From RGIG5579 sp045543495 (GTDB taxonomy: Bacteria > Bacillota > Clostridia > Oscillospirales > SIG627), in NCBI GenBank assembly GCA_045543495.1, contig JAZQMO010000028.1, positions 4,802 through 68,801 on the forward strand: a DNA stretch of 64,000 nucleotides, written 5' to 3'. Below, in pieces: positions 27,637 to 36,670 of the stretch. Positions within the stretch are counted from its first letter, which is position 1, and each line of letters opens with the position of its first letter. The notes beneath the pieces are model-generated. The model saw only the letters and a list, made by a program, of their open reading frames with translations. It ran no database searches and was not told the DNA's origin. Both the position numbers and the translations under genes were made by a program.

Positions 27637-28740
27637 TTGAAAGTTGTACTCAGCGGCGGTGGAACCGCAGGTCATATCAATCCCGCCTTATCCATCGCAA
27701 AGACCATTCTGGAAAAGGAGCCGGGCAGTCAGATCCTCTTTGTGGGAACCCCCAAGGGGATGGAAAACCGTTTGGTTGCCAAGGAAGGCTTTCCCATTCG
27801 TCATGTGGAAATTCAGGGCTTCCAGAGAAAACTCAGCGTAAAGAACCTCAAAACTGCCGTTTTGGCGGTAACGAGTGTTGGAAAAGCAAAAAAGATCCTT
27901 CGTGAATTCCGTCCCGATGTGGTGATCGGCACCGGCGGATATGTCTCTTGGCCCGTTCTTAAGGCCGCCGCCTCTATGAAGATCCCCACTCTTATCCACG
28001 AGCAAAACGCCACCCCCGGCCTGACCACACAGCGCCTTTCCAAGGTAGTGGATACGGTTTGCCTCTCCTTTGAGGAGTCTGTGAAGGCTCTTCCCTGCAA
28101 GGAGGAAAAGACCCGTCTCACAGGCAACCCCGTCAGCCCCACCTTGGGCGAGCTGACCCGAGCAAAAAGCAGAAGTCAGCTTGGCATTACAGGGCCGTAC
28201 CTGGTTTCCTTCGGCGGCTCCCTCGGTGCCTCTGTAATCAATGAAACGGTGTTTGAATTGGCAAAGGGCTTTTCTTCCAAAAAGCCCGTATTCCACACCC
28301 ACGCCTTCGGACAGAGAGAATATGAATTCTATTCCCGCAAGGAAAAGGAAAGCGGTGTGTGTCGCTTCGGTAATGTAAAGCTTACCGATTATATTTACGA
28401 TATGCCCCGTCAGCTTGCCGCCGCCGATCTTGTGATCTGCCGTGCCGGCGCCATCACCTTGGCCGAGCTTGCAGTGACGGGAACTCCCGCCATTCTCATT
28501 CCTTCTCCCAATGTGACGGACAATCACCAGTACAAAAATGCTTATGTTTACCACCAAAAGGGTGCCGCCGTATTGATCGAGGAAAAGGATCTTTCGGTGG
28601 AAAAGCTTACGGCAGAGGTAGAGAGAATCCTCACCTCCCCCGAGACCCTTCGTCAAATGAGCGAGAATATGTTGTCCTTGGCCCATCCCGATGCCAATGA
28701 GAAAATTTGGGTTGAAGTGAAAAAACTGACGAAGAAGTAA
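27637..28740 (+). CDS. murG: UDP-GlcNAc:lipid I GlcNAc transferase MurG
   Basis: This 367-residue GT28 enzyme makes lipid II on the inner face of the membrane. 'GGGTAGHINPAL' is at residues 7-18, and 'SRAGAxT-like' 'CRAGAITLAELAVTGTPAILIPSP' is the UDP-binding region. The start is TTG at 27637, set by GGAGGT (27625-27630) with a 6-base gap; longer frames run into ftsW. murC, its usual neighbour, is absent. Confidence 0.95.
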   Translation: MKVVLSGGGTAGHINPALSIAKTILEKEPGSQILFVGTPKGMENRLVAKEGFPIRHVEIQGFQRKLSVKNLKTAVLAVTSVGKAKKILREFRPDVVIGTGGYVSWPVLKAAASMKIPTLIHEQNATPGLTTQRLSKVVDTVCLSFEESVKALPCKEEKTRLTGNPVSPTLGELTRAKSRSQLGITGPYLVSFGGSLGASVINETVFELAKGFSSKKPVFHTHAFGQREYEFYSRKEKESGVCRFGNVKLTDYIYDMPRQLAAADLVICRAGAITLAELAVTGTPAILIPSPNVTDNHQYKNAYVYHQKGAAVLIEEKDLSVEKLTAEVERILTSPETLRQMSENMLSLAHPDANEKIWVEVKKLTKK

Positions 28741-28758
28741 GATTTGGAGGATCATCCC

Positions 28759-29532
28759 ATGAGTGATGAACTTTCCGTTTTTGCAAAAAAAAGGAAACGA
28801 AAAAAGCTGATCCGAACCGTGTTCGTGTCATGCCTTGTGCTTGCCCTTCTTGGGGTGGGCGGATATTTTGCCCTGACCAAATACCTTGTGGTATCCGAGG
28901 TCTCCATACAGGAAACAAGCCTGTATCCCGCCGAGGAGCTTCTGGCGGCGGCCGCGCCGGAGAAGGGAACACCCCTTGTTCAGGTGTCGAAAAAGGAGAT
29001 AAGCCGCAGTATAGAAGAGAATTTTCCCTATTTGGTGGATGTGAAGGTGGAATTTGATCTGCCGGGTCGCATCGTGGTGCACTACACCGAGGATTTTGGT
29101 GAGATCAGTGTAGCCTTGGGAAAAGAGCTTTACTGTGTGGATAAGGATCTGAATGTACTGGCCAAGGAAAGCGTGGATTCCCAAATTCCCCGCATCCGCT
29201 TGATCTCGGGAGATGTATCCCGCTGTATCGTAGGGGAGAAATTGGGCTTCTTTGAAAGCGAGGCCGCCCAGCAGCTTCAAACCATTCTTTTGGCCATGGA
29301 GGAAACCGATATCATGGGGCAGGTGCAAATGATCGATGCCCGAGATAAATTCAACATCAAGATCCGTTATCTGGATCGCTTTGACCTTTTGATGGGAGAT
29401 GTGAGTAATATGAAGCACAAATTCCTGATGGTCAAGGAGGTAAGCCGAGATCTTGCACAGAATCAATGCGCCACCATTGACATTGCCGATCCCGATACTG
29501 CCTATGTCAAATTGGGGGAAACCTTGTCCTGA
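28759..29532 (+). CDS. ftsQ: Cell division protein FtsQ/DivIB
   Basis: This 257-residue bitopic protein has a basic cytoplasmic start (KKRKRKK), one membrane helix (about residues 20-40), a POTRA domain ('VVSEVSIQETSLYPAEELL') and the FtsQ beta domain. It bridges the FtsL/DivIC pair and the septal synthase. GGAGG at about 28746 favours the ATG at 28759. It is 18 bases after murG. Confidence 0.9.
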   Translation: MSDELSVFAKKRKRKKLIRTVFVSCLVLALLGVGGYFALTKYLVVSEVSIQETSLYPAEELLAAAAPEKGTPLVQVSKKEISRSIEENFPYLVDVKVEFDLPGRIVVHYTEDFGEISVALGKELYCVDKDLNVLAKESVDSQIPRIRLISGDVSRCIVGEKLGFFESEAAQQLQTILLAMEETDIMGQVQMIDARDKFNIKIRYLDRFDLLMGDVSNMKHKFLMVKEVSRDLAQNQCATIDIADPDTAYVKLGETLS

Positions 29533-29586
29533 AAATGGTAAATTTGTGCCAATTTATAAAAAAAATAAGTTTTTTTCAAAAAACTC

Positions 29587-29615
29587 TTGCATTTATAGGA
29601 AAAAACGATTACAAT
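29587..29615 (+). promoter_or_regulatory. Promoter of ftsZ
   Basis: TTGCAT (29587-29592), 17-base spacer, TACAAT (29610-29615), in the 165-base gap between ftsQ and ftsZ. It allows ftsZ expression independent of the mraZ promoter. Confidence 0.8.
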
Positions 29616-29697
29616 ATGGTTTAAGAGTAGATTACTCTGCCTTATTGCGGAATGATTATAGAAAGAAGAAAAGAGAGAGAAAGAGGAGGAATTCCAA

Positions 29698-30846
29698 ATG
29701 TCCTACGAAATGGATGCAAGCTACGAAAGCGTAGTGAATATTAAGGTTGTCGGTGTCGGCGGCGGCGGAAACAATACCGTTTCCCGTATGATCGCCTCCA
29801 ATGTCAGAGGGGTTGATTTTATCGCTCTGAATACCGACCGTATGACCCTCGCTCACACCCAGGCTCCCACTCAGATCGCCATCGGAGAGAGAACCACCAA
29901 GGGTAAGGGCGCAGGCGCAAATCCTGCCATCGGTAAGCAGGCTGCAGAAGAGTCTACCGAAGAGATCACCGAGGCACTCAAGGGTGCTGATATGGTATTC
30001 ATCACCGCAGGTATGGGTGGCGGTACCGGTACCGGCGGCGCTCCCGTTGTTGCCAAGATCGCAAAAGAAATGGGCATCCTCACCATCGGTATTGTAACCA
30101 AGCCCTTTGCTTTTCAAGGCAAGAAGAGAATGGATCAGGCAGAAGAGGGTATCAAGTGCCTGTCCGAGTTTGTAGACTCTCTGGTTGTGATCCCCAACGA
30201 AAGACTGAAGATGGTCTCCGAGAAGAAGATCACTCTGATGAATGCGTTTGAAATTGCTGACTCCGTTCTTGCAAACGGTGTTCAGTCCATTTCCGAATTG
30301 ATCAACGTTCCCGGTATCGTAAACCTCGACTTTGCTGACGTGACCACCGTGATGAAGGATGCAGGCCTTGCTCATATGGGCGTAGGCAGTGCAAAGGGTC
30401 AGGGCAAGGCAGAGGCTGCTGCCAAGATGGCAATTCAGAGCCCGCTTCTGGAAACCAGCATTGCAGGTGCCCGCGGCATTATCATCAACATCACCGGTTC
30501 CTCCGACATCGGATTTGAAGAGGTTGAGATCGCTTCCTCTATGATCCGTGAGCAGGCTCATCCCGATGCCAACATCATCTGGGGTGCTGCATTTGATGAG
30601 TCCCTTGAGGATGAGATCAAGGTTACCGTTGTGGCTACCGATTTCGGTGCCAAGATCGAGACCGCAAAGGCTGAAGCAAAGAACACCGTGGAGGATGATC
30701 TGAGCATCATCACCGAGCAGAAGAGTGTTCCCCTGTCCGCTGAAAAGCAGAAGGAGCTTGCAGAGCTTGTGAAGGATGAAGACAATCTGGATGCCCTCAT
30801 CGGTATTCTGCAGAACAACCGCAAGAAAACCTATTTTGAGGACTAA
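29698..30846 (+). CDS. ftsZ: Cell division GTPase FtsZ
   Basis: This 382-residue tubulin homologue has the GTP site 'GMGGGTGTGGAP' near residue 106 and the T7 catalytic loop 'NLDFADV' near 209. The linker after the core is short, and the C-terminus does not contain the usual conserved peptide that binds FtsA, SepF or EzrA; it ends 'LQNNRKKTYFED'. RBS GAGGAGG. A terminator follows 15 bases after the stop. ftsA is not adjacent. Confidence 0.97.
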   Translation: MSYEMDASYESVVNIKVVGVGGGGNNTVSRMIASNVRGVDFIALNTDRMTLAHTQAPTQIAIGERTTKGKGAGANPAIGKQAAEESTEEITEALKGADMVFITAGMGGGTGTGGAPVVAKIAKEMGILTIGIVTKPFAFQGKKRMDQAEEGIKCLSEFVDSLVVIPNERLKMVSEKKITLMNAFEIADSVLANGVQSISELINVPGIVNLDFADVTTVMKDAGLAHMGVGSAKGQGKAEAAAKMAIQSPLLETSIAGARGIIINITGSSDIGFEEVEIASSMIREQAHPDANIIWGAAFDESLEDEIKVTVVATDFGAKIETAKAEAKNTVEDDLSIITEQKSVPLSAEKQKELAELVKDEDNLDALIGILQNNRKKTYFED

Positions 30847-30861
30847 TTGACCGAAAGGATC

Positions 30862-30891
30862 GAGGGGTACTTGTTACCCCTCTTCTTTTTT
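30862..30891 (+). terminator. Intrinsic terminator after ftsZ
   Basis: A perfect 8-bp stem (30862-30869 with 30875-30882) and a 5-base loop are followed by TTCTTTTTT. The next ATG is only 6 bases beyond the U-tract. Confidence 0.88.
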
Positions 30892-30897
30892 ACGAAA

Positions 30898-31776
30898 ATG
30901 AAGAAAAAACATGCGTTTTTGATCATGGCTCATACCTGCCCCGAGCAGCTTTCCCTTCTTTTGGAGCTCTTGGATCAGCCTTGGGCCGATCTGTATTTGC
31001 ATCTGGATCGCCGAGCCCCCTTTTCTCCCGAGGATCTGGGCTACCAAGCAAAATATGCCCGCTTGATCTCTCTTCCGAGAAAAAGGGTTTCGTGGGGCGG
31101 CAGAAGTCAGATCGATTGCGAGCTCTCACTGATGGAGGCCTCTCTTGCGGGAGAGTATGCGTATTATCACCTGATCTCGGGTCAGGATCTTCCTCTTGTT
31201 CCCATGGATCGATTTTATGCCTTTTTTGAGGAGCACCGTGGCAAGGAGTGGATCCATTTTGATTCCGATTGTTTGCCCGCCTCGGCTAAGAGTCGCCTTT
31301 CCTACTACTGGCTCTTTCAGGAAAAGGAGCGCTGCGGCGGCCTTTGGTACCGTGCCAACCATACCCTCGTTTCTCTTCAGGAAAGGATCGGGGTGGATCG
31401 CACCAAAAAGAGAAATAAGGCATATTATAAAGGAGCCAATTGGTTCAGCTGCTCCCACGCCTTTCTTTCTTTTGTGATAGCGCAAAAAAAGGAGATCCGT
31501 AAGGAGTATGCCTTTACCCGTTGCTGTGATGAGATCTTTTTGCAAACCCTCTTGATGCACTCTCCCTTTCGGGATCAGCTGTTTGATCAGAGCTTTTCCG
31601 ATTCCACCCTCTCCAATATGCGCTTTGTGGATTGGGAGCGGGGATGTCCCTATACCTTCCGCAGGGAGGATGTGCCCACCCTTCTTTCTTCGGGGCATCT
31701 CTTCGGTCGAAAATTTGATCTTAATCGGGATCCCGAAGCGGTGTGTGAGATCTACCACAGCTTGAAGGAAGGGTAA
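30898..31776 (+). CDS. Core-2/I-branching-type glycosyltransferase (GT14-like)
   Basis: This 292-residue protein resembles the 'Branch' family of beta-1,6-N-acetylglucosaminyltransferases: 'HAFLIMAHTCPEQ', 'LYLHLDRRA', 'VSWGGRSQIDCELSLMEASL', 'YYHLISGQDLPL' and 'CCDEIFLQTLL'. The donor and acceptor are unknown; a surface polysaccharide role is inferred. No good Shine-Dalgarno site is visible because the ftsZ terminator ends just before the ATG, so expression may be low or need read-through. It may work with the LtaS-like protein downstream. Confidence 0.8.
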   Translation: MKKKHAFLIMAHTCPEQLSLLLELLDQPWADLYLHLDRRAPFSPEDLGYQAKYARLISLPRKRVSWGGRSQIDCELSLMEASLAGEYAYYHLISGQDLPLVPMDRFYAFFEEHRGKEWIHFDSDCLPASAKSRLSYYWLFQEKERCGGLWYRANHTLVSLQERIGVDRTKKRNKAYYKGANWFSCSHAFLSFVIAQKKEIRKEYAFTRCCDEIFLQTLLMHSPFRDQLFDQSFSDSTLSNMRFVDWERGCPYTFRREDVPTLLSSGHLFGRKFDLNRDPEAVCEIYHSLKEG

Positions 31777-31801
31777 ACCGCTTCTCATTTTTTATGAATT
31801 C

Positions 31802-31830
31802 TTGCTTTTTTTGTCGTAAAATGTTATAAT
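31802..31830 (+). promoter_or_regulatory. Promoter of the LtaS-like gene
   Basis: TTGCTT (31802-31807), 17-base spacer, TATAAT (31825-31830). It gives the sulfatase its own transcript. Confidence 0.8.
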
Positions 31831-31857
31831 GAATCAGTTTTTTTGAAAGGATTTGTT

Positions 31858-33750
31858 ATGGTGAAAGAAAAGTGGCTTGGGTTCCGAGATAAGCTTGGAA
31901 TCTATCTTTATCCTCTTGTGTTCTTTTGTGCTCTCTTCTTCCTTGATTTTTCATTTCGTGCCGTCTTTTCCCATGTGGCGAGCACAGGCCTTTATCATTG
32001 GGCTCCCAATGTGTTCACTCTTTCCTGGTGCGCCATTCTGACCGTTTTTGTCTTTGTTCTTCCCACGGTGGCGAAAAGGATCGTGATGGGGATCATTTTA
32101 GGTGCTTTTTCCATTTTGGCCTTTGTCCACGCCATTTTGTATCACGTGGCAGGGAGCTTTCTGTCCTTTTCGGATCTTGCCTTTGCTGAGGACGGCGCCG
32201 CCTTTATCAGCCTTCAGTACCTTGCCTTCTCCTGGAAGGTGTACGCCGTGTTGCTTCTCAGCATCGCCATCGGCGTGCTGGCGATTTTCTTGGTGCCGAA
32301 AAAGAACCCCTATCACTGGATCCCCCTTTGTGTCTGCGCTCTGATTTTGGGCGGCAGCATCACGGGAATCGCCCTGACCCACCGTTCCTATTACCGCACG
32401 GGAACCGGCGGCAATTTCGTTTGGACCGATACCTATACGCCCGGCTCCGTCACCGCCAATTATACGGAATTTACCAATCCCAATGAATGTCTCCTTCTTT
32501 GCGGTAACTATCAGTATCTGTTCCGCAGTCTGACTCAGTCCTTAAACGATGTGTTCAATCTCGGTAATATGCGCTCCGATCTGGATGCGTATTATGCCGC
32601 CAAGTCCGATGTGGCTGAGGAAAACGAAATGACAGGAGCCTTGAAGGGGCAAAATGTCATCGCCATTCTCTTGGAATCCATTGATACCTGGATGATCACC
32701 GAAGAATTTATGCCAAACCTTTGGGCCTTGCAGCAGGAGAGCATCCGTTTTGAAAATCACTATACGCCTCTGTTTTTGAGTGCAGGCACCTTCAATACGG
32801 AGTGCGCCTTCAACATTGGCTTTTATCTTCCCGTAACGGGAACCAGTGCCCGCACCTATGCCACCAATATCTATCCTCAATCCTTGCCCAATTTGTTCCG
32901 CAATGCGGGCTATGCCGCCAATTCCTACCATACCTTGGACGGCAGATTTTATAACCGAGAGGTGGTACACCCCCTTTGGGGCTATGAAAAGTACAACGAT
33001 CACGACGATATGGAGCTTCAGGGGCTTCAGGTTCGGGATACCACTCTGATGGAAGCCTACGATATGATGGTAGGTCACGATAAGCCCTTCTTCAATTATG
33101 TGATCACCTACTCGGGCCACGGCCCCTATACCGAAGCAAGAGAGGACATTGCCGCTCCCCATCTGGAAAAAGCAAAGCTTCTTGCCAAAAACAGCGGCAT
33201 TACCACCTCCAATATGGATACTTGGGCTCAGTTTGTCCGTGCCATCGCCCACGCACAGGAGACAGATGCCTTCATCGGGCAGCTTGTGGCGGCTATGGAG
33301 GAGGACGGCAAGATCAACAATACCACACTGGTTCTCTTTGGAGATCATTACAGCAAATACCTGACGGATACCTCCTTTGTGATGGCTCTCAAGGGTGTGG
33401 ATAATATGAATTCCATTTGCCGTACCCCCTTTATGATCTACAGTAAGAATATTGATGAGCCTGTGAGTGTGGAAAAGGTCACCTCGGCGGTGGATATGCT
33501 GCCTACCATTGCCAATCTCTTCGGGCTGGATTATAACCCCCGCTACCTCATCGGAAACGATGCCTTCGGAGATCAGGGAGGCTATGTATGCTTCAAGGAT
33601 TATTCCTGGATCGATTCCGAGATCCACTGGACTCCCGAATACGAGGGGGAAGAGACCGAGGCCATAAAGGAGCGGTGTGACGAGGTTCGTGAGCTTCTCA
33701 ATGCTTCGTGGAATACGGTCAAGACCAACTATTTTGCCTACTTGGAATAG
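31858..33750 (+). CDS. LtaS-like sulfatase-domain membrane protein (polyglycerol-phosphate transferase family)
   Basis: This 630-residue protein has about five N-terminal membrane helices (residues 15-180) and an extracellular alkaline-phosphatase-fold domain. 'VIAILLESID' supplies the metal-binding Glu, the Thr in 'SAGTFNTE' is the probable nucleophile, 'YSGHGPY' supplies a His, and 'LFGDHYSKY' the Asp-His pair. Such enzymes transfer glycerol phosphate to build lipoteichoic-acid-like polymers; the exact substrate is not known here. GAAAGGAT at 31845 favours the ATG at 31858. Confidence 0.88.
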   Translation: MVKEKWLGFRDKLGIYLYPLVFFCALFFLDFSFRAVFSHVASTGLYHWAPNVFTLSWCAILTVFVFVLPTVAKRIVMGIILGAFSILAFVHAILYHVAGSFLSFSDLAFAEDGAAFISLQYLAFSWKVYAVLLLSIAIGVLAIFLVPKKNPYHWIPLCVCALILGGSITGIALTHRSYYRTGTGGNFVWTDTYTPGSVTANYTEFTNPNECLLLCGNYQYLFRSLTQSLNDVFNLGNMRSDLDAYYAAKSDVAEENEMTGALKGQNVIAILLESIDTWMITEEFMPNLWALQQESIRFENHYTPLFLSAGTFNTECAFNIGFYLPVTGTSARTYATNIYPQSLPNLFRNAGYAANSYHTLDGRFYNREVVHPLWGYEKYNDHDDMELQGLQVRDTTLMEAYDMMVGHDKPFFNYVITYSGHGPYTEAREDIAAPHLEKAKLLAKNSGITTSNMDTWAQFVRAIAHAQETDAFIGQLVAAMEEDGKINNTTLVLFGDHYSKYLTDTSFVMALKGVDNMNSICRTPFMIYSKNIDEPVSVEKVTSAVDMLPTIANLFGLDYNPRYLIGNDAFGDQGGYVCFKDYSWIDSEIHWTPEYEGEETEAIKERCDEVRELLNASWNTVKTNYFAYLE

Positions 33751-33753
33751 CAT

Positions 33754-33790
33754 AAAAAAAGAGAAACGGATTTTCCGTTTCTCTTTTTTT
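33754..33790. terminator. Bidirectional terminator between the LtaS-like gene and mscS
   Basis: A perfect 10-bp stem (33761-33770 with 33774-33783) is flanked by seven A's on the left and eight T's on the right, so it can stop both converging transcripts. Confidence 0.92.
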
Positions 33791-33799
33791 TGCTTTTGT

Positions 33800-34609
33800 T
33801 TATTTCTGATCGATATGAACATCCATCTGAGGGAAGGGGATGTTGATCTCCAGCTTTGAAAAGGCATCGGTCACCTTTTCCAAAAGATCCAGTCGAACCG
33901 TCCAATAATCCTCACTCTTGCACCATACTCTCAGGGTATAAACAAGGGCAGAATCCTTTTGTGCGGTGAGTCTTGCAAAGGGGGCGGGATCCTCCAGAAC
34001 CAGCTCATTTTGAGAAGCAAGGAGCAGAAGCACCTTTTTCACTCGCTCGGAATCGGTACCGTAGGCAACGGTGAAATCCAGATCCACACGGCGGGTCTTT
34101 TGAGCGGAGTAGTTGGTGATCACGGAATTGATCAGGGTGCTGTTGGGTACCACGACCTCCTTGTTATCGGTGGTGAACAGGGTGGTGGAAAGCAGGGAAA
34201 TGCTTTTTACCGTGCCCTCCTTGCCGCCGGATTCCACATAGTCACCCACGTGGAAGGGGTGGAAGATCAAAAGCATCAAGCCGCCTGCAAAGTTGGAAAG
34301 GCTACCCTGCAAAGCAAGACCGATGGCCAAGCCGCAGGAACCGACGATGGCAACCACATTGGTCATGGGAACGCCGAGATTTGCCGCAACGGTCAGAACC
34401 AAAACTGCCTTCAAAATAACGGAAACGCAGGTGATCAGAAAGCCTCTTGCGCCTTCGTCCACCTTTTGAAAGTGGGAATTCTTTTTGATCAGATTCAATA
34501 AAAACCCGATCAGCTTCCAGCAAACCACAAGAAGGATGGCAGAGCCGATCAGCTTTAAGCCGTAGTTTGCAAGGAAAGAGGTGATGCTAGTCCAAATGTT
34601 TGTCAGCAT
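33800..34609 (-). CDS. mscS: Small-conductance mechanosensitive channel (MscS family)
   Basis: This 269-residue protein has an N-terminal membrane helix, two more helices, and the pore-lining pattern 'VAIVGSCGLAIGLALQGSLSNFAGG'. The beta domain follows ('FHVGDYVE', 'VPNSTLINSVITNYS'). It opens under membrane tension and protects against hypo-osmotic shock. AAAGGAG precedes the ATG. It is 42 bases downstream of recG on the same strand. Confidence 0.95.
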   Translation of the reverse strand: MLTNIWTSITSFLANYGLKLIGSAILLVVCWKLIGFLLNLIKKNSHFQKVDEGARGFLITCVSVILKAVLVLTVAANLGVPMTNVVAIVGSCGLAIGLALQGSLSNFAGGLMLLIFHPFHVGDYVESGGKEGTVKSISLLSTTLFTTDNKEVVVPNSTLINSVITNYSAQKTRRVDLDFTVAYGTDSERVKKVLLLLASQNELVLEDPAPFARLTAQKDSALVYTLRVWCKSEDYWTVRLDLLEKVTDAFSKLEINIPFPQMDVHIDQK

Positions 34610-34651
34610 ATTAAGTCTCCTTTGAAATTTATTTTTTCCTTTCGGAAGAAA

Positions 34652-36670
34652 TCAATGTAGGTGGATCCTGTTTTCGTAGGGCAGAATTTCCTCTGCCTTG
34701 GCGGTATCCAAAAATTCCTCTGCCGTTTGGGTGACCGATTCAATGAGGGGCATGGAAATTTCGTCCGTCAGATCAGGTCCCCAAAAGCCCGATTGCCTGG
34801 TGCCGAAAAACTCACCGGGGCCGCGGGTCTTTAGATCGTATTTGGCAAGCTCAAAGCCGTCGTGGCAATCGCAGAGCTTTCTCAGGCGCTCTCTTGCGCT
34901 TTTTCCCGAATGGGAGGAAATGAGAATACAGTGGGATTTTTCCTTTCCGCGCCCCACTCGTCCTCTCAGCTGATGAAGCTGGGAGAGACCGAAGCGCTCC
35001 GCATTGCGGATCACCATCACCGTGGCATTGGGAACATCCACTCCCACCTCAATGACCGTGGTGGAAACGAGAATTTTTGTTTCTCCCGATGCAAAGGATG
35101 CCATCACGGCGTTTTTCTCCTCATTTTTCATTTTGCCGTGGAGGAGGGCACAAGGAAGCTCGGACAGGTTCTTTTTCAGGCTCTCATATTCCTCCGAGGC
35201 CGATTGCAGAGGGCTCTTTTCCTCCTCATCCTCAATGAGGGGGCAAACCACATAGGCCTGCTGTCCTGCCGCCGCCTTTTCTCTCAAAAAGGCGTAGACA
35301 CGCTGCATTTTATCCTCGCCCACGTAAAAGGTATCAATAACCTGTCTGCCGGGAGGAAGCTTGTCAATAACGGAGATCTTCCCCTTGGCGTACATGAACA
35401 TGGCAAGGCTTCGGGGAATGGGGGTTGCACTCATCACAAGGGAGTGAACGGCGCCGCCCTTTTCATTTAAGATACTGCGGTGCCTGACACCGAAGCGGTG
35501 CTGCTCATCCGTAATGGAAAGCCCCACTCCCGAACAAAGAGCACCCTCCTCCGTTAAGGCGTGAGTACCGATGAGAATATAGGGCTTTCCCGAAAGGGTC
35601 TTTTCAAAGATCGCCTGCCGCTCTTTTTTTGTGGAGGAGCCTGTCAAAAGAAGAACGGGGATTTCGCTTTGGGAAAACAGCTTTTGGAAGGAGGCGTAGT
35701 GTTGACGGGCCAAAATCTCCGTGGGCGCCATGAGAAGGGTGCTTTTGTGATTCTTGGCCACAAGATACGCTGCCGCCGCCGCTACCACGGTCTTTCCGCT
35801 TCCCACATCCCCTTGGATCAATCGGTTCATGGCGGGGATGAGCCCCTCCCCCACAAGATCGGCTCGGATCTCATTCAAGACCCGCCTTTGCGCCTCCGTC
35901 AGGGAAAAGGGAAGCTTTGATAGGAAGGGGTCAAGGGAAACATCCTTCAGGGCAGGGGTCTGCACCAACTCTTGCCGTCGGGAAAACAGGGTCGCCTTGA
36001 CGGAAAAATCAAAGAGTCCTTCAAAGGCAAAGCGATCCTTTGCCCGTGCAAGGCTTTCGTTGCAGTCAGGGGCGTGAAGCGTAAAGATCGCTCTTGCCCG
36101 TCCCAAAAGCTTGTGCTTTTCTAAAATCCACTGCGGCAGAGTTTCCCGAATGCAGGGGAGCAAGGGCACAAGACAGGAGGCGATCAGCTTTGCGATCTGC
36201 GCAGAAGAGATCCCCCCAAGGGTCGGGTAAACGGGCTCAGGCAGGTCGGGATTCGGCGCCTCATCTCGCCGCTCGGGAGAAAAGAGAAAAAACTGACCGT
36301 TTTTCTCCTGTAATTCTCCGCAGTAGTAGCACACATCGCCCTTTGTGATCTTATTTTTCAAATAGGGTTGGTTGATGTATAAAATGTTGACCTTGGTGCC
36401 CGCTTCATCCTCTGCGGGAAAGCGGAGCACTCTTCGTCCTCCCGCCATGGTGAAAACATAAGGGGCGGCACAGCAGGTCAAACGGAATACGCCGTATTGC
36501 CCAAGCTTATCCGAGGATAGGGGAGACAGCGTTCCGCTTCGGTAGCAGCGGGGGAAATGCAGGATCAGATCCCCCACGGTGAAGATCCCCGCTCGGTGAA
36601 GCTTTTGCTTTTTTACCTCTCCCACTCCCTTTAACGCTTCTACGGGAGTTGTCAGATCCATTTTTTCCAT
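34652..36670 (-). CDS. recG: ATP-dependent DNA helicase RecG
   Basis: This 672-residue branch-migration helicase has an OB-fold wedge N-terminus, Walker A 'GDVGSGKT', the RecG-specific DEQHRFG box in 'ITDEQHRFGVRHR', 'TATPIPRSLA-like' 'SATPIPRSLAMFMY', and motif VI 'QLRGRVGRG'. The ATG at 36670 overlaps the stop of the upstream ATPase by one base (TGATG); a TTG at 36673 is not preferred. Coupling to that ATPase suggests a shared DNA-repair role (inference). Confidence 0.97.
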   Translation of the reverse strand: MEKMDLTTPVEALKGVGEVKKQKLHRAGIFTVGDLILHFPRCYRSGTLSPLSSDKLGQYGVFRLTCCAAPYVFTMAGGRRVLRFPAEDEAGTKVNILYINQPYLKNKITKGDVCYYCGELQEKNGQFFLFSPERRDEAPNPDLPEPVYPTLGGISSAQIAKLIASCLVPLLPCIRETLPQWILEKHKLLGRARAIFTLHAPDCNESLARAKDRFAFEGLFDFSVKATLFSRRQELVQTPALKDVSLDPFLSKLPFSLTEAQRRVLNEIRADLVGEGLIPAMNRLIQGDVGSGKTVVAAAAAYLVAKNHKSTLLMAPTEILARQHYASFQKLFSQSEIPVLLLTGSSTKKERQAIFEKTLSGKPYILIGTHALTEEGALCSGVGLSITDEQHRFGVRHRSILNEKGGAVHSLVMSATPIPRSLAMFMYAKGKISVIDKLPPGRQVIDTFYVGEDKMQRVYAFLREKAAAGQQAYVVCPLIEDEEEKSPLQSASEEYESLKKNLSELPCALLHGKMKNEEKNAVMASFASGETKILVSTTVIEVGVDVPNATVMVIRNAERFGLSQLHQLRGRVGRGKEKSHCILISSHSGKSARERLRKLCDCHDGFELAKYDLKTRGPGEFFGTRQSGFWGPDLTDEISMPLIESVTQTAEEFLDTAKAEEILPYENRIHLH

